Notes: a model not told the origin generated them from the letters alone. A stretch of 64,000 nucleotides of DNA from Symsagittifera roscoffensis (GCF_963678635.1 NC_087066.1:48645129-48709128); one strand, 5' to 3'; shown: positions 53,837 through 63,953, counted from the stretch's first letter. Made by a program: numbers and translations.

Positions 53837-54463
53837 CCTCATCCCTTCTTCAAAATAATCCCTCAACAAGTTCTGCCAAGTTCTCCTCAGATGTCTCCCC
53901 AATTCCAATTTGTTAATATCAGCCTTCTGCTGGGTAGCCCAGTTGCGTCGTTTGCGTGACACTCCACTGTCGAGTTTCTTTAGGTAGTCTTCCAATTCCT
54001 TCAATGTTTCCAGGGCCACCCACCACGGTCGGGAGGTATTCCTTGTCTTATTCTTCTCGAGAGGATCGCTAGTCACTTGCTTCCCAGTGGCCTGATGTTC
54101 ATTTAAGACCCATTCTTTGCCGACGTCCACTTCCCATGTCTGCCCGCTCGTCGAACCTCGTTTCATCTTTGTCCTCTGAGGCTTGAAGTCTTCTTCCGTT
54201 GTCGAGTTGGTGGGAACCTCCATCTCTCTTTCTACCTCGAGCAGTTTCCTTGGTTCGTAGCTACTCTTGTAGGCTGCTGTCTTCCATCGTGCCAGAACCA
54301 TGGGGGCCGTCTCTCTCAAGTTTTTCTCCGAGACCGCATCCGCCGAAGGACTACCCCACCCTTCTACCTCTCTCTTCCTCTTGCGAGACCTCACGTCTTT
54401 ACTTGGGGGCGTTGCCGTTATCATCACTGATTCGACTTCTTTGTCTCCATCCAACCCTTCCAA
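53828..54463 (-). pseudogene. Element B ORF3 fragment, basic and helical
   Basis: A 211-codon frame with a basic cluster (SRKRKREVEGW) and a helical end LGRHLRRTWQNLLRDYFEEG, matching A near 33350. It ends in the inverted repeat. No known domain. Confidence 0.55.
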
Positions 54464-54552
54464 CTCTTGCCTTCCCCCTGCTCGAGCCTTAAGGATATTA
54501 GTACTTTTAATTATATTGCTAGTTTCGACCTTATCCCCCTTACACTTTCAAT

Positions 54553-54921
54553 TTATTTATTGACAGTTTTTTGTTTCAGAGTAGAGCTGTCTTTACATTC
54601 GTCTTCTTTGGTCTTCCGTGATGCCTTTCTCAACTCGACCATCCTGGTCAACAGATCTCCTCTAGCTTTCTTCTCCAGACCCGTCCCCATCAGGACAGGC
54701 TCTCCGAACTTCACCACTGTGTCCCACAGTTCTTCCTTGAAATCATCCAGTGTGATCTCGCCATCCACTTTTCGATTGAACTCGTTTAAGAATTCTTGCC
54801 AAGCGTCCTCATCCAGAGTGCCTAGGAACATGGTCTTGTTTCCCTCGAAGGTATTCTTCTCCCTTTCTTCTGCGCTCAAGAGTATCATTCCCATATTAGA
54901 AGTCTCACCCATCAATGGCAT
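54553..54921 (-). pseudogene. Element B ORF3 fragment
   Basis: A 122-codon frame rich in Glu and Lys (DEDAWQEFLNEFNRKVDGEI). Position corresponds to 33.6-34.3 kb of A, but similarity is hard to see. No known family. Confidence 0.45.
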
Positions 54922-55087
54922 CTCTAGATTTTTACGGGGAGATGAGGTCAGAGGTGGTGTGGGAGCGTCTGCCCAATTTTCTCAGCTCAGGTCCTTCAAC
55001 AGCTCTTGAGTGGTGAATTCCTCCTCTGATGGATTTGGTTCGGGCGTGTTCCCCACTTCCATATCCTCCCCTGCCTCGCTGAGAGCC

Positions 55088-55377
55088 TCATCCATGTTTT
55101 TCTTCTCCTGATTCGACTCTTCTCCTCTCAAGGATCCTCTTGAATCGATCTTCTACAGGGCCGCTTCTTTTATCTCCAGAGGTGCCCACCGACAGGGGTG
55201 ATGGTGTCGTCGGATCCGGTTTCTTGTATTCCGTCAGAGCCACATACAACGGGCCTGCTGCATCCAGCTCCTTCCCCTCCTGTCTCATTTCCACCTACTC
55301 CAGTCCGTAAGGTGCCCGGTATCTTCTCGTGGCAAACTTCATCTCGTCCTTTAGTGCAATGTGTCCTTATTCCACGA
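55088..55377 (-). pseudogene. Element B ORF3 fragment with stops
   Basis: A 68-codon frame (55294-55088) beginning VEMRQEGKELDAAGPLYVAL. The preceding bases keep similarity to A's YITIEYLAPHGEESVDFL region but contain stops. Low-complexity Pro/Ser end as in A. Confidence 0.45.
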
Positions 55378-55776
55378 TCATCCTGTCATCGTCCCACACC
55401 GCCAACATGTTCTCCAAACCCGCCGCTCAAGCTTTCTCAAGACCTCTCGTATCTCGAATTTTGGGGGCAATGAGCCTCTCATCTTCTTCGCTTGGGTCGT
55501 CCAGGAGTTTATTTTTATGTCACAGGTGTGAAAATAGACCGCTGCAGTGTAGCCGATGAAAAGGGGATCCCAGCCATCGGCGAATTCCCTCTGTTGCCCT
55601 TCCGCCGCTGCTCTCGCGAACAGGGACGGGACCACCAGGGAACTGTTCATTCCCAGGGTCATTCTCCTTACCGTTGGGAACTCTGGAATGGTTGTTGGCA
55701 AGATTTCCTTCTCCAGTATTGCCTCTAGCTCCCTCTTCACCAACTCGAAGCTCTTCTTCCACGCGGGAATTCTCAA
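55378..55776 (-). pseudogene. Element B ORF3 fragment (WDPLFIGY region)
   Basis: In frame with the preceding piece through a single TGA (55786-55788). EVLRIPAWKKSFELVKRE and TVRRMTLGMNS match AAMRVPLLPEAYAHVKEN and PIRRMLLGVTS of A. Frameshift at its end. Confidence 0.55.
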
Positions 55777-55785
55777 GACCTCTTG

Positions 55786-56283
55786 TCAACTCGTCGTCAG
55801 GGGATTTAGGTTCCAGAATTTGGGGTAAGTTTCGATGGGACCCTCGCGTTTACCTCCCATCCTACACTGCAGTTGTCCTCGGAAATTGTACACCATCCAT
55901 TCTTGATCTTTCATTTTTCCGAAGAGTACCGTGTTGCTCATTTGTGCCCTCAGCACCTCTTGCTGACACCAGTTGAATGTCGTCCCATCCAGTATACTTA
56001 TGAGGCTCAAGTGTGTCACGGAGTTGCGATAAGCTGTCACCAGAGGATCTGGAAACGCGTACGTCACGGCCGGTCCATAAATACAGGTTACGACCTCCTC
56101 CAGTACCCGGATTATCCCCATTGGGTCCGATCTCATCGCCAGGCACAGGTCTGTCAACAGAGGCATGCCCCCATTCACTTTCCTCCGTTCATCTCTCGTC
56201 TTTGGATTCTTTTCCTCACCAGTCATGTATCGGTTCTGCATCAGGAGGTACTCCACTACGGCGTCTGTAGCCCTGTAGCACAC
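55786..56283 (-). pseudogene. Element B ORF3 fragment (AYRNSV..FWNLNP region)
   Basis: A 165-codon frame. VVEYLLMQNRYMTGEE, GMPLLTDLCLAMRSDPMG and AYRNSVTHLSLISILDG match A. Two stops in five codons (TAA and TGA near 56284-56301) separate it from the upstream piece in the same frame. Confidence 0.6.
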
Positions 56284-56298
56284 TTATATGAATAGGTG

Positions 56299-56997
56299 TC
56301 AATGCCCGAGTGGGTTTTCCCCATCGACAGAGGCTCCCCATATTTCGTTAGTTAGATGAAATGACACCAGTTCCACATGGGTCAGGAGCACCAGTGCCAG
56401 ATACCCGTCAATCCGGAGTGTTTCCACAGCCCGACTGAACATGTACGCTGGACCCATATTGAATAGGTACCTCGGGTAAACCAGGTAAAGTGCCAACAAC
56501 AGGCTGATATGCATGCTCAGGATTTCTTGTACAAAGGCTCCAAAGATGGTCTCCTTTGCACCAAACACTCCAGCCATGAACTCCTTTCCCCAACAAGGAC
56601 TCAATATCTCAAGAATCTCGTGATCCCTCCTCGTCTTCAGCTCGCCCTTTGCGTGCTCCCTCCAGAATCCTCCAATTGTGACCTCGTTGGCAGCTGTGAC
56701 GAACCTGGTCACCGTCATTTCCCTTTTCTCGGCCACTTCCAGCTGCTCCTGAAGAAAACTCCAGATTTGCTTCAGAAGAGGTGGGGCATTCTCCTTCGTC
56801 TTCTCCGTAGCATTTTCCAACCTTGGTGTCAGGAATGGCCACCTGCCTCTTTCTTGTGTCAGCCGATACACCATCGACTCCAATTGCTTCTCTGTTGCAG
56901 CTACGTTCTTTCTTTCATTGCTCGGTCCTCTAGACTTACTGGTGGAGCTTGTGATAGTCAAGTCCATGCTTCGAAACCAAGGCTGGCCGTCAGGTGA
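56299..56997 (-). pseudogene. Element B ORF3 fragment with hydrophobic segments
   Basis: The real part of a 309-codon frame, starting where the 1030-codon frame is lost by a one-base deletion (near 56990). MTVTRFVTAANEVTIGGFWR, ISLLLALYLVYPRYLFNM and LALVLLTHVELVSF are its clearest segments. Hydrophobic stretches could be membrane helices or buried helices. Confidence 0.6.
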
Positions 56998-59900
56998 GTT
57001 ATTATTGGACGATCGTCCCCTATAACCGGACTGAACTTGAGTTGTCTGGCGAAGTTCGATATCTCCAGCAAGAGGACCTCGTCCAATACAATGAGGATAT
57101 CTGCTAACTCGTAGAAGCCCCTCAACGCGTGGGACACATCCGCCCACGCCGCCGCCAGTTCTGACTTGCGAAGCCTCAAGTTCGTCGGTTCCAACTCCCG
57201 ATTGGGAGCTGCCATCAGGATCCGCCATTCATTCCCCTCGGCTATTAAGATCAAGACCGCATACACAAATTGCAGAGCGGGAGGCATGCTCGCGTACCCG
57301 GGGGACGTCGTGAACACCACTCTTGTCTTGGAACCAAACCGCGAGGTAACGTTCTCCTGTACCTCATTCATTGCTGCAAATAACGTCTGGATAGCTTCCC
57401 AGATTTTCTTCGGCGCCGGTTCATCGCCCTTGAGCTGCTCAAGAAACCCAGTCGCATGCAGGTAGTCATTCATTCCCGCAAACAGTAGTAGCTCGGGCTC
57501 GCAAGGCAACTCCGATTTTATTGCTACCACCAAGGTTAACATTTGGTTCAGCTCAGCTCCTGGCAGTGAGTATATCAAAGTCTCCGGCCAGAACAACTTG
57601 GGAGACGTTCCCTCTAAGTCCGATCCCGCTACGATGATCACCCTCGCAGCAGCTGGATCTGCTCTGTCGTAAACTGCCAAGCTCTTGGCCAATTGGGTGT
57701 TCCCGCAGGGTTTCTTGTATCTAGGATCGTCCGCCAACCTCGTGCCTTCATAAGCGGCATCCGGCAGTTCCATTTCCCTTGGGTCCAACAGTTTGTCCAC
57801 CACCCTCAACTGTGCTGGAGTTGCCAACCTGATTCTGGCAATGCTAGTTCGATGTTTAAGGGGCTCCACTATGAGTCCCGGACTCCCCAGCAACTTGAGA
57901 GGCCTGTAATTGATAGGTCCCATGACCGATTTTGTAGGAATCCCAGTCAGATCCGCCGTCTCCATTATTTTCGCTCTTGAGAAATGCGTCTCGTGAGCCT
58001 TCAACCAGTCCACGCACTGGTGTCTACTCAAGTCTTCATGTGACACTCGCTCGAGACCCAAAGCTTCCGCCAACTCTTGTCTGCATACCAGGTCTTCCAA
58101 GTCCAGCTCCGTTACCTTCTCCAGATATCTCGACCGACTGGTCTCAGCCGGTCTCTCCACCCTCTTGCTCTCCACCACTACCACCGAGGATACTACCGAA
58201 CTCTGAGTTGTTGATGACGTTGCCTCCTCGGCCTCCATTGGTGCGGCACCTGGTAATCTGGTCCGTCTGCTCCTCGAGCTGTCTCTAGAATCGGCCGTCG
58301 CTCCCAGTTGACTGGATAAAGTTCTTGAGTTAAAGAAAGGTGGATTTGGAGGTGGCCCGAATGTGAATTGGGCCGTCTCCAGCAATTCTGCCTCCAACGC
58401 GCTTATGTGCCTTTGGAAGACATCATTCAACCATTCCACTACCCTAGGCCTGTCAAAGTGGATCCCGTCTGAGGATGCATCGTCGGGGAAAACAGATTGC
58501 TCCATCTGCTCGGCTACGTCCAGTAATCCAACGGGAAGGACACTCCTTTGATGTATTTGCCTGATTATTTCGTTCAGGTTTCGCACCTTCGTGTTCATTT
58601 CCATCGCGTGTTGGTCCGCCTTCATGTTGTAGGGAATGGTACACACCGTGAGAATGGCAGGATCCTTTTGAATCCGCAATTCCTCAAGGATGCAGCTCAT
58701 CTTGTCATGTAGCTTCATCACCTGTCTGGACTCCCCCCTGGACACGTCATTCGTCCCGATCATTAGAGTCACCGTATATACTCTCGCCATCCCTAGCATC
58801 TCAAGTGATGCCAATATCTGTGGCATCGCAGCTCCAGCGAAACTCAAGATCCCCGTTTGCCAATGTGATTGAATCCGGGTCAGCACCCGCAGCAGGCTGT
58901 CCCCTACGATTAGGTGGACCGCCCCCTCTGGTACACGTGGCTGCGTGAGGTATTTCACCCAAGCCGCGTCAGGGAAGCAATCCCTCCTGACTCTTTGTGC
59001 CGTGCTCCAATCCATGCGATTGTGCCTGTGGTACCTGCCCTCCGTGTTCTTCTTGTAGCTTGAGATTACCACACTCCTGATCGGTTGCTCCCTCCACGTC
59101 GGGGGTAGCTCCACTCTTGCTGGACTCTCACGATTCCTTAGTTGTAGCCTCTCGTTCAATTCTTTCAGACGTGACCAGCTGCCGCTCACCTGACTGCTGC
59201 TCGGGGTTGAACTCGGGGTATACCCAGGCAGTGCGACGTCCATCAATGGACGTATCGGTTGTGTCTCTAGGCCACGCAGGGAGGACGTTGACTCAGTTGG
59301 TATCCATACCTCCAACCCCTCATTCATATGCTCCTGAGCCGCGCGGTCAAGGTTAAATCGTCCCATCGATCTGGGAGCTTCGTCCACCTCCATACGCGAC
59401 TCTGGTCTTGAGCCGGTAACCATTCGCTCCTTGGGCCTGGCTCCCTTTAGCATATCGAGCTCGCGTTGTCGTTGCTGGATTCTCTCAAGTTCCGACTTCA
59501 GCTGTTCACAATTCGCGGCATTCTCTCGCACCCTTTGTTCTTGCTGATGCTCGGCCTTCAGCATATCAAGTTCCCTCCGCGCTTGGTCCTTATCGACGAC
59601 CGCTTGATCTCTCTCCAGATTCGCCTGATCTCTCTCAAGCTTCGCTTGATCCCGATCGAGGTTCGCTTTGTTCCTCTCCCTCTGTGTCCTCTCAAGTTCT
59701 CTCTTCAGAGTGCTGAGGTCCGGATACGCTTCTCCCGTTTGTTGCGCTCGCGTCATCGATGGTATCTTACTCGTGCTCTGGCCCGCTGATCTTGCTGATG
59801 GTCTGATCGGTAGTGGGAACTCCCCTGCGCCATACTCGGTGTTGTTGCTCAAGCCAGGGTTCCTTGCCAAGTCGAATCCCTTCACTCCTCCATCCACATT

Positions 59901-60050
59901 CCAGGACAGCCATCTGGTTTGCTCTTGGTTGGATATTCCTTCAGTGGTGTAGCCGACCATTAGAACCGATTCGGTTGCAGACTCCCGGCTTTCGCCCTGC
60001 TCTTGCAATTGAAGGATGGCGTTCAGCATCACCGCCATTCTCTCATCCAC
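56958..60050 (-). CDS. Element B ORF3: heptad coiled coil, SGNH hydrolase and a second SGNH-like domain
   Basis: A 1030-codon frame. Residues about 113-205 are a coiled coil with 7-residue repeats (NLDRDQA, KLERDQA, NLERDQA). Residues about 378-545 form an SGNH domain: HLIVGDSLLR (Ser385), FAGAAM, MIGTNDVSRG (Asn434) and SDGIHF (Asp528, His531), so all four blocks look intact. Residues about 795-865 repeat the logic: VIIVAGSDLEG then LLFAGMNDYLHA, a likely degenerate second SGNH fold. A basic/charged helical part follows. The last few codons are out of register. Role unknown; an esterase acting on lipid or carbohydrate esters is the simplest guess. Confidence 0.75.
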   Translation of the reverse strand: MDERMAVMLNAILQLQEQGESRESATESVLMVGYTTEGISNQEQTRWLSWNVDGGVKGFDLARNPGLSNNTEYGAGEFPLPIRPSARSAGQSTSKIPSMTRAQQTGEAYPDLSTLKRELERTQRERNKANLDRDQAKLERDQANLERDQAVVDKDQARRELDMLKAEHQQEQRVRENAANCEQLKSELERIQQRQRELDMLKGARPKERMVTGSRPESRMEVDEAPRSMGRFNLDRAAQEHMNEGLEVWIPTESTSSLRGLETQPIRPLMDVALPGYTPSSTPSSSQVSGSWSRLKELNERLQLRNRESPARVELPPTWREQPIRSVVISSYKKNTEGRYHRHNRMDWSTAQRVRRDCFPDAAWVKYLTQPRVPEGAVHLIVGDSLLRVLTRIQSHWQTGILSFAGAAMPQILASLEMLGMARVYTVTLMIGTNDVSRGESRQVMKLHDKMSCILEELRIQKDPAILTVCTIPYNMKADQHAMEMNTKVRNLNEIIRQIHQRSVLPVGLLDVAEQMEQSVFPDDASSDGIHFDRPRVVEWLNDVFQRHISALEAELLETAQFTFGPPPNPPFFNSRTLSSQLGATADSRDSSRSRRTRLPGAAPMEAEEATSSTTQSSVVSSVVVVESKRVERPAETSRSRYLEKVTELDLEDLVCRQELAEALGLERVSHEDLSRHQCVDWLKAHETHFSRAKIMETADLTGIPTKSVMGPINYRPLKLLGSPGLIVEPLKHRTSIARIRLATPAQLRVVDKLLDPREMELPDAAYEGTRLADDPRYKKPCGNTQLAKSLAVYDRADPAAARVIIVAGSDLEGTSPKLFWPETLIYSLPGAELNQMLTLVVAIKSELPCEPELLLFAGMNDYLHATGFLEQLKGDEPAPKKIWEAIQTLFAAMNEVQENVTSRFGSKTRVVFTTSPGYASMPPALQFVYAVLILIAEGNEWRILMAAPNRELEPTNLRLRKSELAAAWADVSHALRGFYELADILIVLDEVLLLEISNFARQLKFSPVIGDDRPIITHLTASLGFEAWT

Positions 60051-60136
60051 TTGGGTGTAATCCAGATCCCTCAGGCGTCTGTATAGCTCATCAAGCGTGG
60101 GCTTCTTCAGAGCCGGACTTCCAAAATCGATCTGCC
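60051..60136 (-). pseudogene. Element B ORF3 N-terminus, frameshifted
   Basis: An ATG at 60134-60136 follows the spacer. After a one-base shift the reading PTLDELYRRLRDLDYTQVDE leads directly into the 1030-codon frame and matches the start of ORF3 in A, so the original start was probably here and not the Met at 60050. Confidence 0.55.
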
Positions 60137-60554
60137 ATTATTTCTGGATGATCTGGCTCACGTACCAACTTGAGAACTACCTTACCACTTGAGAATTACC
60201 TTACCACTGTGGTCTAGAGAACTTCTTTTCTTTCAATTGAGTGCAGTTGGGTAGTCAATTTGACTTTACCAAATCAATCTGAAAATAACACTTGATTTTT
60301 AGACTAACATGCTATGTTCCTTAGCTAAAACCCCCCTGCCACTATAGTTAAAACCTTATCCTTCTCTTTCTACTAAAATAGTTCAATTGGAAGTTTTCTA
60401 AAAGCATGCAGATTCATTTTATGTTTTAGCACCATCAATCATTTAAAATTTAATTGTCATGCCAATCACCTTTAAGATCCTTTTACCTGTTCTGTACCCC
60501 AACACCTAACTCGAGATCCCTTTTTGCCCAACTCAAGACCCCCATGTACCTGAC
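60137..60554. other. Pol-ORF3 spacer of element B
   Basis: Noncoding, AT-rich, about 420 bp, in the same place as the spacer of A. Two near-copies of AACTTGAGAACTACCTTACC/CACTTGAGAATTACCTTACC lie side by side at about 60166-60206 on +. How ORF3 is expressed is not visible. Confidence 0.4.
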
Positions 60555-61412
60555 TTAGGCGATACTCAGGTAGTATTTCTTGTGCAGATGTAACATTATC
60601 TCCGTTTCCGCGAAAACCACGTGTAGGATAGCATATAGTTCCCTTGGGCTCAGTTTGCCCCTGTTCGGGTCGTAGACCGGCATTGAGACCTCTGTTATTC
60701 TTCTTTCGATCATGAAGTCCCGCATTTTCGCTAGTGCCAATATCACGTGTTCAGGATTGATCGTGTTCCTTTCGCTGACCCTCGTCACCAAGAAGCACAG
60801 GTATTTGCCTGGGACTTGTGCTACTGATGGTGAAAGCGCAGCCATTCCTCCCAGCCCCGGTCTCTGTCTAAACAGAAACTCCACGTTCTGATACTCTCTC
60901 TTGAAGTCGGCCTCCAGTCTTGATTTGAAACTCATGTCCGCCGTGATACAGATTGCGCTAGTCCTGTCTGACAGAATGAAGACACTATCCGTTATCAGGA
61001 TGTTTTCCGAGTATTCGTTTGGTATTTCAAACTTCGTTTTGAAATTCCGTCCTATGGTAGTAGGCTCAGCCTCCTCCCCATCTAGTTCCAGTCCGCTCGT
61101 TTCTCTCATTTCCCTGAGTTTCTTTATCATCAAATTTTCGGTGTGGGTAAGTCCTACCCCCACTCCCCGGACAAAAATATTTATCGACGTCCCCGTCGAT
61201 GGTGCTGGGTCCAAATTGTCTGGTGGAATCTCCAGCGGCCTGTCTGTTGCTGTCCAGCCGAAGAGGGGATTTTCCGTTTTCATGTGCTTTCCCGCTGATA
61301 CGTCAACTTGTTGTATGCATTGTCCTTCGTCGCCTCCGTTCTTGACATCGCGCATCCATTCTAATATCCTCAAGTTCGTATTCTCCCTTCTCTTTATCTC
61401 GCTCTGTTCCAA
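60555..61412 (-). CDS. Element B macro-domain-like module fused to pol
   Basis: A 285-codon frame in the same register as integrase, from which one TAG (61545-61547) separates it. Residues 70-92 hold the conserved PSTGTSINIFVRGVGVGLTH. Residues about 137-280 follow the OARD1-like macro fold: ILITDSVF, ICITADM, a KYLCFLVTR strand, ITEVSMPVYDPNRG and ELYAILHVVFAETEI. Macro domains bind ADP-ribose and some remove it from proteins. The glycine-rich loop and GCG loop of active enzymes are not apparent (SFKSRLEADFK and DPNRGKL are in their places). Open frame and match to A argue that the module was part of the ancestor. Confidence 0.65.
   Translation of the reverse strand: MEQSEIKRRENTNLRILEWMRDVKNGGDEGQCIQQVDVSAGKHMKTENPLFGWTATDRPLEIPPDNLDPAPSTGTSINIFVRGVGVGLTHTENLMIKKLREMRETSGLELDGEEAEPTTIGRNFKTKFEIPNEYSENILITDSVFILSDRTSAICITADMSFKSRLEADFKREYQNVEFLFRQRPGLGGMAALSPSVAQVPGKYLCFLVTRVSERNTINPEHVILALAKMRDFMIERRITEVSMPVYDPNRGKLSPRELYAILHVVFAETEIMLHLHKKYYLSIA
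61162..61200 (-). promoter_or_regulatory. Stem-loop plus GTCCGGGGAGT motif in element B pol
   Basis: On - ATCGAC-GGGGAC-GTCGAT (61183-61200) followed by AAATATTTTTGTCCGGGGAGT and GGGGGTAGGACTTACCCAC. Differs from A's copy by very few bases across about 60 bp, far fewer than neighbouring coding sequence. Read in the same frame as in A. Confidence 0.55.
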
Positions 61413-61544
61413 ATCCGTCTCCCGTTCTGGTGTCGAATAGTCTTCCTGTGGGTAGTGTTCATTATCATTGATAATTTGCCATTCATCATCGGCTGCCAGT
61501 TCGCCTACACTTAGTAGCTCCTTGCTTAGGTCATCGGGCTGTAT

Positions 61545-63953
61545 CTAATCAATCAGGAAATCGTCTCCGTACCTGTTGTACCTCATGCCTGTCCGTTTGC
61601 GATTGCCACTCCTTGTCCCCGCTGGTATTGACAAGTCTGGTTCTGTCCACTTAGGCACCTCACCTTGTTCCGGATCGTTCCAGTCTTCTTCCACAAAGGA
61701 TTCCGCCTCGGAGTCCGCTTCTATTTTTTCATTGTCGTCCAAACTCAAGTTCTCGTTGCCATCATTTTTCTCTCTGGTGCCTCTTTCTTTAACTTCACAC
61801 GCTGGCTCCACCAGTAGGTACTTAAGTCCCTCCATGTCCTTTGGTATACACCAGTCCTCTGGGGATGGGACATGAGGCTTCAGATTTTCATAATGTGCTG
61901 CTCGCCCAGTACTCAAGCGGTAGAACCGTCCTTGTTGATGTACTTCCGTTATCATGAATGGTCCTCTCCATTTCTTGAGTAGTTTCTTTGTCCCTTTGGG
62001 CGGTATGGCATTCTGGAAGACCCACACGTACTGGCCCACCTCATATGGCTTCGACTGTAATATCTTTTCATCATATTTCTTGCGCTGTCTCATTTGTGCT
62101 TGCGCAGTGTTCCTCCTGCATAGCTCGTTTAGTTCCTGCTGTCTCCTGATCGCTTCTTTCACGCAAGCTTGAGGCGACGTCCTCTTCCCTTCGTATTCCG
62201 GGTAAAAGAATGTCAGGGGCATTGCTCTCTCCCTGCCCGTCAACATCATGAAAGGACTGCTGCCCGTTGTTGAGTGTTGCGTACTGTTGTACGCCCCTAC
62301 GACTTGCGGCAGATATTTATCCCAGTCTGTCATGTATCTTGAGCAGTATACCCTCAGCATGTTCACCAACGTTCTATTCTGTCTCTCTACCAGCCCGTTG
62401 GTCTGAGGACGGTAAGTCGTTGAGTGTGCTTGAGCAATGTGTGACCTCTTCATTAATTCTTTGGTCAAATCCCCCCCAAAGGCCTTGCCGTTGTCTGACT
62501 GAAAAGTCATTGGACAACCATACCTCGATATCCAATGAGTTATCAGGTGGTCACAAGTCTCCTCTGCCGAGGCTGTTTGACACGGCACTGCTTCTGCCAA
62601 CTTTGTGAAGTGGTCTATTATAACCAGTATCTGGTTATACCCCGACTCCGCCATGCAGATCTTTTGATGGTCTATCTGCACCACTTCATTAAATTCTGAG
62701 CTTTCAACCGACTTGAATGGGAATTTCATCTTCCTTGGGTCTTTTCCTTGCAGGCATGCCAGGCATGCATTCACCCATCTCTCGCAAGCTTTCCTCAATC
62801 CTGGCCAATCAAACCTGTGAAGTATTCTTTGTTGCACCTTGTCTATCCCCTGGTGCCCCATCTGGTCGTGCGATCTGAATAACACCTCTGTCTGATACAA
62901 TTGTGGTAATATGATGAGGTTGTGCTTGTGTAATATCTTCTCCTCATCTTTTCTCTTGCACGCTACCACCCCGTCAGCTGTGTGATAGAGTAAATCTTTC
63001 TTCTCTTTGTAGAACTGGCTCAAGATCTTGTAGCTGTCTTCTTCGAGTTCCCCTTTCTCCTTGGACCCCGTCCGGATCCATTTGGAGAGGTTACTTGTCA
63101 TCTTTTCATTCTTTTGGGCTCTTATCAGGTCCGACAGCCTATATCTCGCCTTGACATGTTCCTTTAATGCCATGATCTGTCCATTCATTTCCCCAGGGTT
63201 GTGGATGTCATCATTCAGCTTCACGCATATTATCCTCTTCACGATCTTCATATCGTCTTCTGGCACCAGATTTGTTCTGACATTTGAGTTGCATGATAGT
63301 TCCCTGAATGATTTCCTCGAAACTGCAATTCTTTCAAGTTTTTCACCTCCTCGTACTTCTTGTACGTCCAAAGTGTACGTTCCTGAGCATGGATCTGTTT
63401 GTAATTCCCTGTCGCGGTGTCTAATCTTCTCTTCCGCCAATATCATGCATAGACAATCCTGATTGTCGCTGCTCTCATCCGAGTCCTCATTCCATAGTTC
63501 ACACTCCCCGGACAAATTTCCTTCTTCAGTATCCTCTTCCTCCGTGGACGTGGACCTTTCCCCGGACTCTTGACCCTGTCCCAGGTATTCAGCTTCTTCC
63601 TTGAACGCCACTTTCTTTTTCCTAACCCGAGTCTGTTCAAGTATGTCGTCAGGGATTTTTTCAACCAGTGACTGCATGACTTCTTTCCCATCAGGGTTAG
63701 TCACCTTCGAGGTGTTTTTATCACTAACTATCTCGCTCCTTCGCAGTATTGTGACCTCCTGTTCCTCCTTACCCTTTTTTTGGATCACGTGTTTACCATC
63801 TGCTAGTTTCTCGAGTAACCTCATTAAGTCATCATCTATTTGTGCATCTCCCGTTTCTACCTGGTTAAGATCATAGCCTTTTGCCTTGAGCGTCTCCCTC
63901 ACAATCTTTGACTTGAGTATTATCCCTATCGGCATCCCTCGGTTCTTCTTCAA
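61545..63953 (-). CDS. Element B integrase with N-terminal linker
   Basis: An 802-codon frame, open from near the window edge. The linker includes one NLSGECE unit. Zinc finger H362/H366/C397/C400; catalytic D428 (QIDHQK), D487 (QSDNGK) and E523 (NGLVERQN); GPY/F-like KKWRGPFMITEVHQQGRFYR; acidic C-terminal tail. All catalytic residues are present. A single TAG ends the frame, after which the same register continues into the macro module, so this is either a mutation or a readthrough site. Confidence 0.9.
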   Translation of the reverse strand: MKKNRGMPIGIILKSKIVRETLKAKGYDLNQVETGDAQIDDDLMRLLEKLADGKHVIQKKGKEEQEVTILRRSEIVSDKNTSKVTNPDGKEVMQSLVEKIPDDILEQTRVRKKKVAFKEEAEYLGQGQESGERSTSTEEEDTEEGNLSGECELWNEDSDESSDNQDCLCMILAEEKIRHRDRELQTDPCSGTYTLDVQEVRGGEKLERIAVSRKSFRELSCNSNVRTNLVPEDDMKIVKRIICVKLNDDIHNPGEMNGQIMALKEHVKARYRLSDLIRAQKNEKMTSNLSKWIRTGSKEKGELEEDSYKILSQFYKEKKDLLYHTADGVVACKRKDEEKILHKHNLIILPQLYQTEVLFRSHDQMGHQGIDKVQQRILHRFDWPGLRKACERWVNACLACLQGKDPRKMKFPFKSVESSEFNEVVQIDHQKICMAESGYNQILVIIDHFTKLAEAVPCQTASAEETCDHLITHWISRYGCPMTFQSDNGKAFGGDLTKELMKRSHIAQAHSTTYRPQTNGLVERQNRTLVNMLRVYCSRYMTDWDKYLPQVVGAYNSTQHSTTGSSPFMMLTGRERAMPLTFFYPEYEGKRTSPQACVKEAIRRQQELNELCRRNTAQAQMRQRKKYDEKILQSKPYEVGQYVWVFQNAIPPKGTKKLLKKWRGPFMITEVHQQGRFYRLSTGRAAHYENLKPHVPSPEDWCIPKDMEGLKYLLVEPACEVKERGTREKNDGNENLSLDDNEKIEADSEAESFVEEDWNDPEQGEVPKWTEPDLSIPAGTRSGNRKRTGMRYNRYGDDFLID

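Noticed and set aside
54467-55009. 180-codon + frame in element B
   Set aside because: Antisense to ORF3 fragments that align with element A; no independent evidence.
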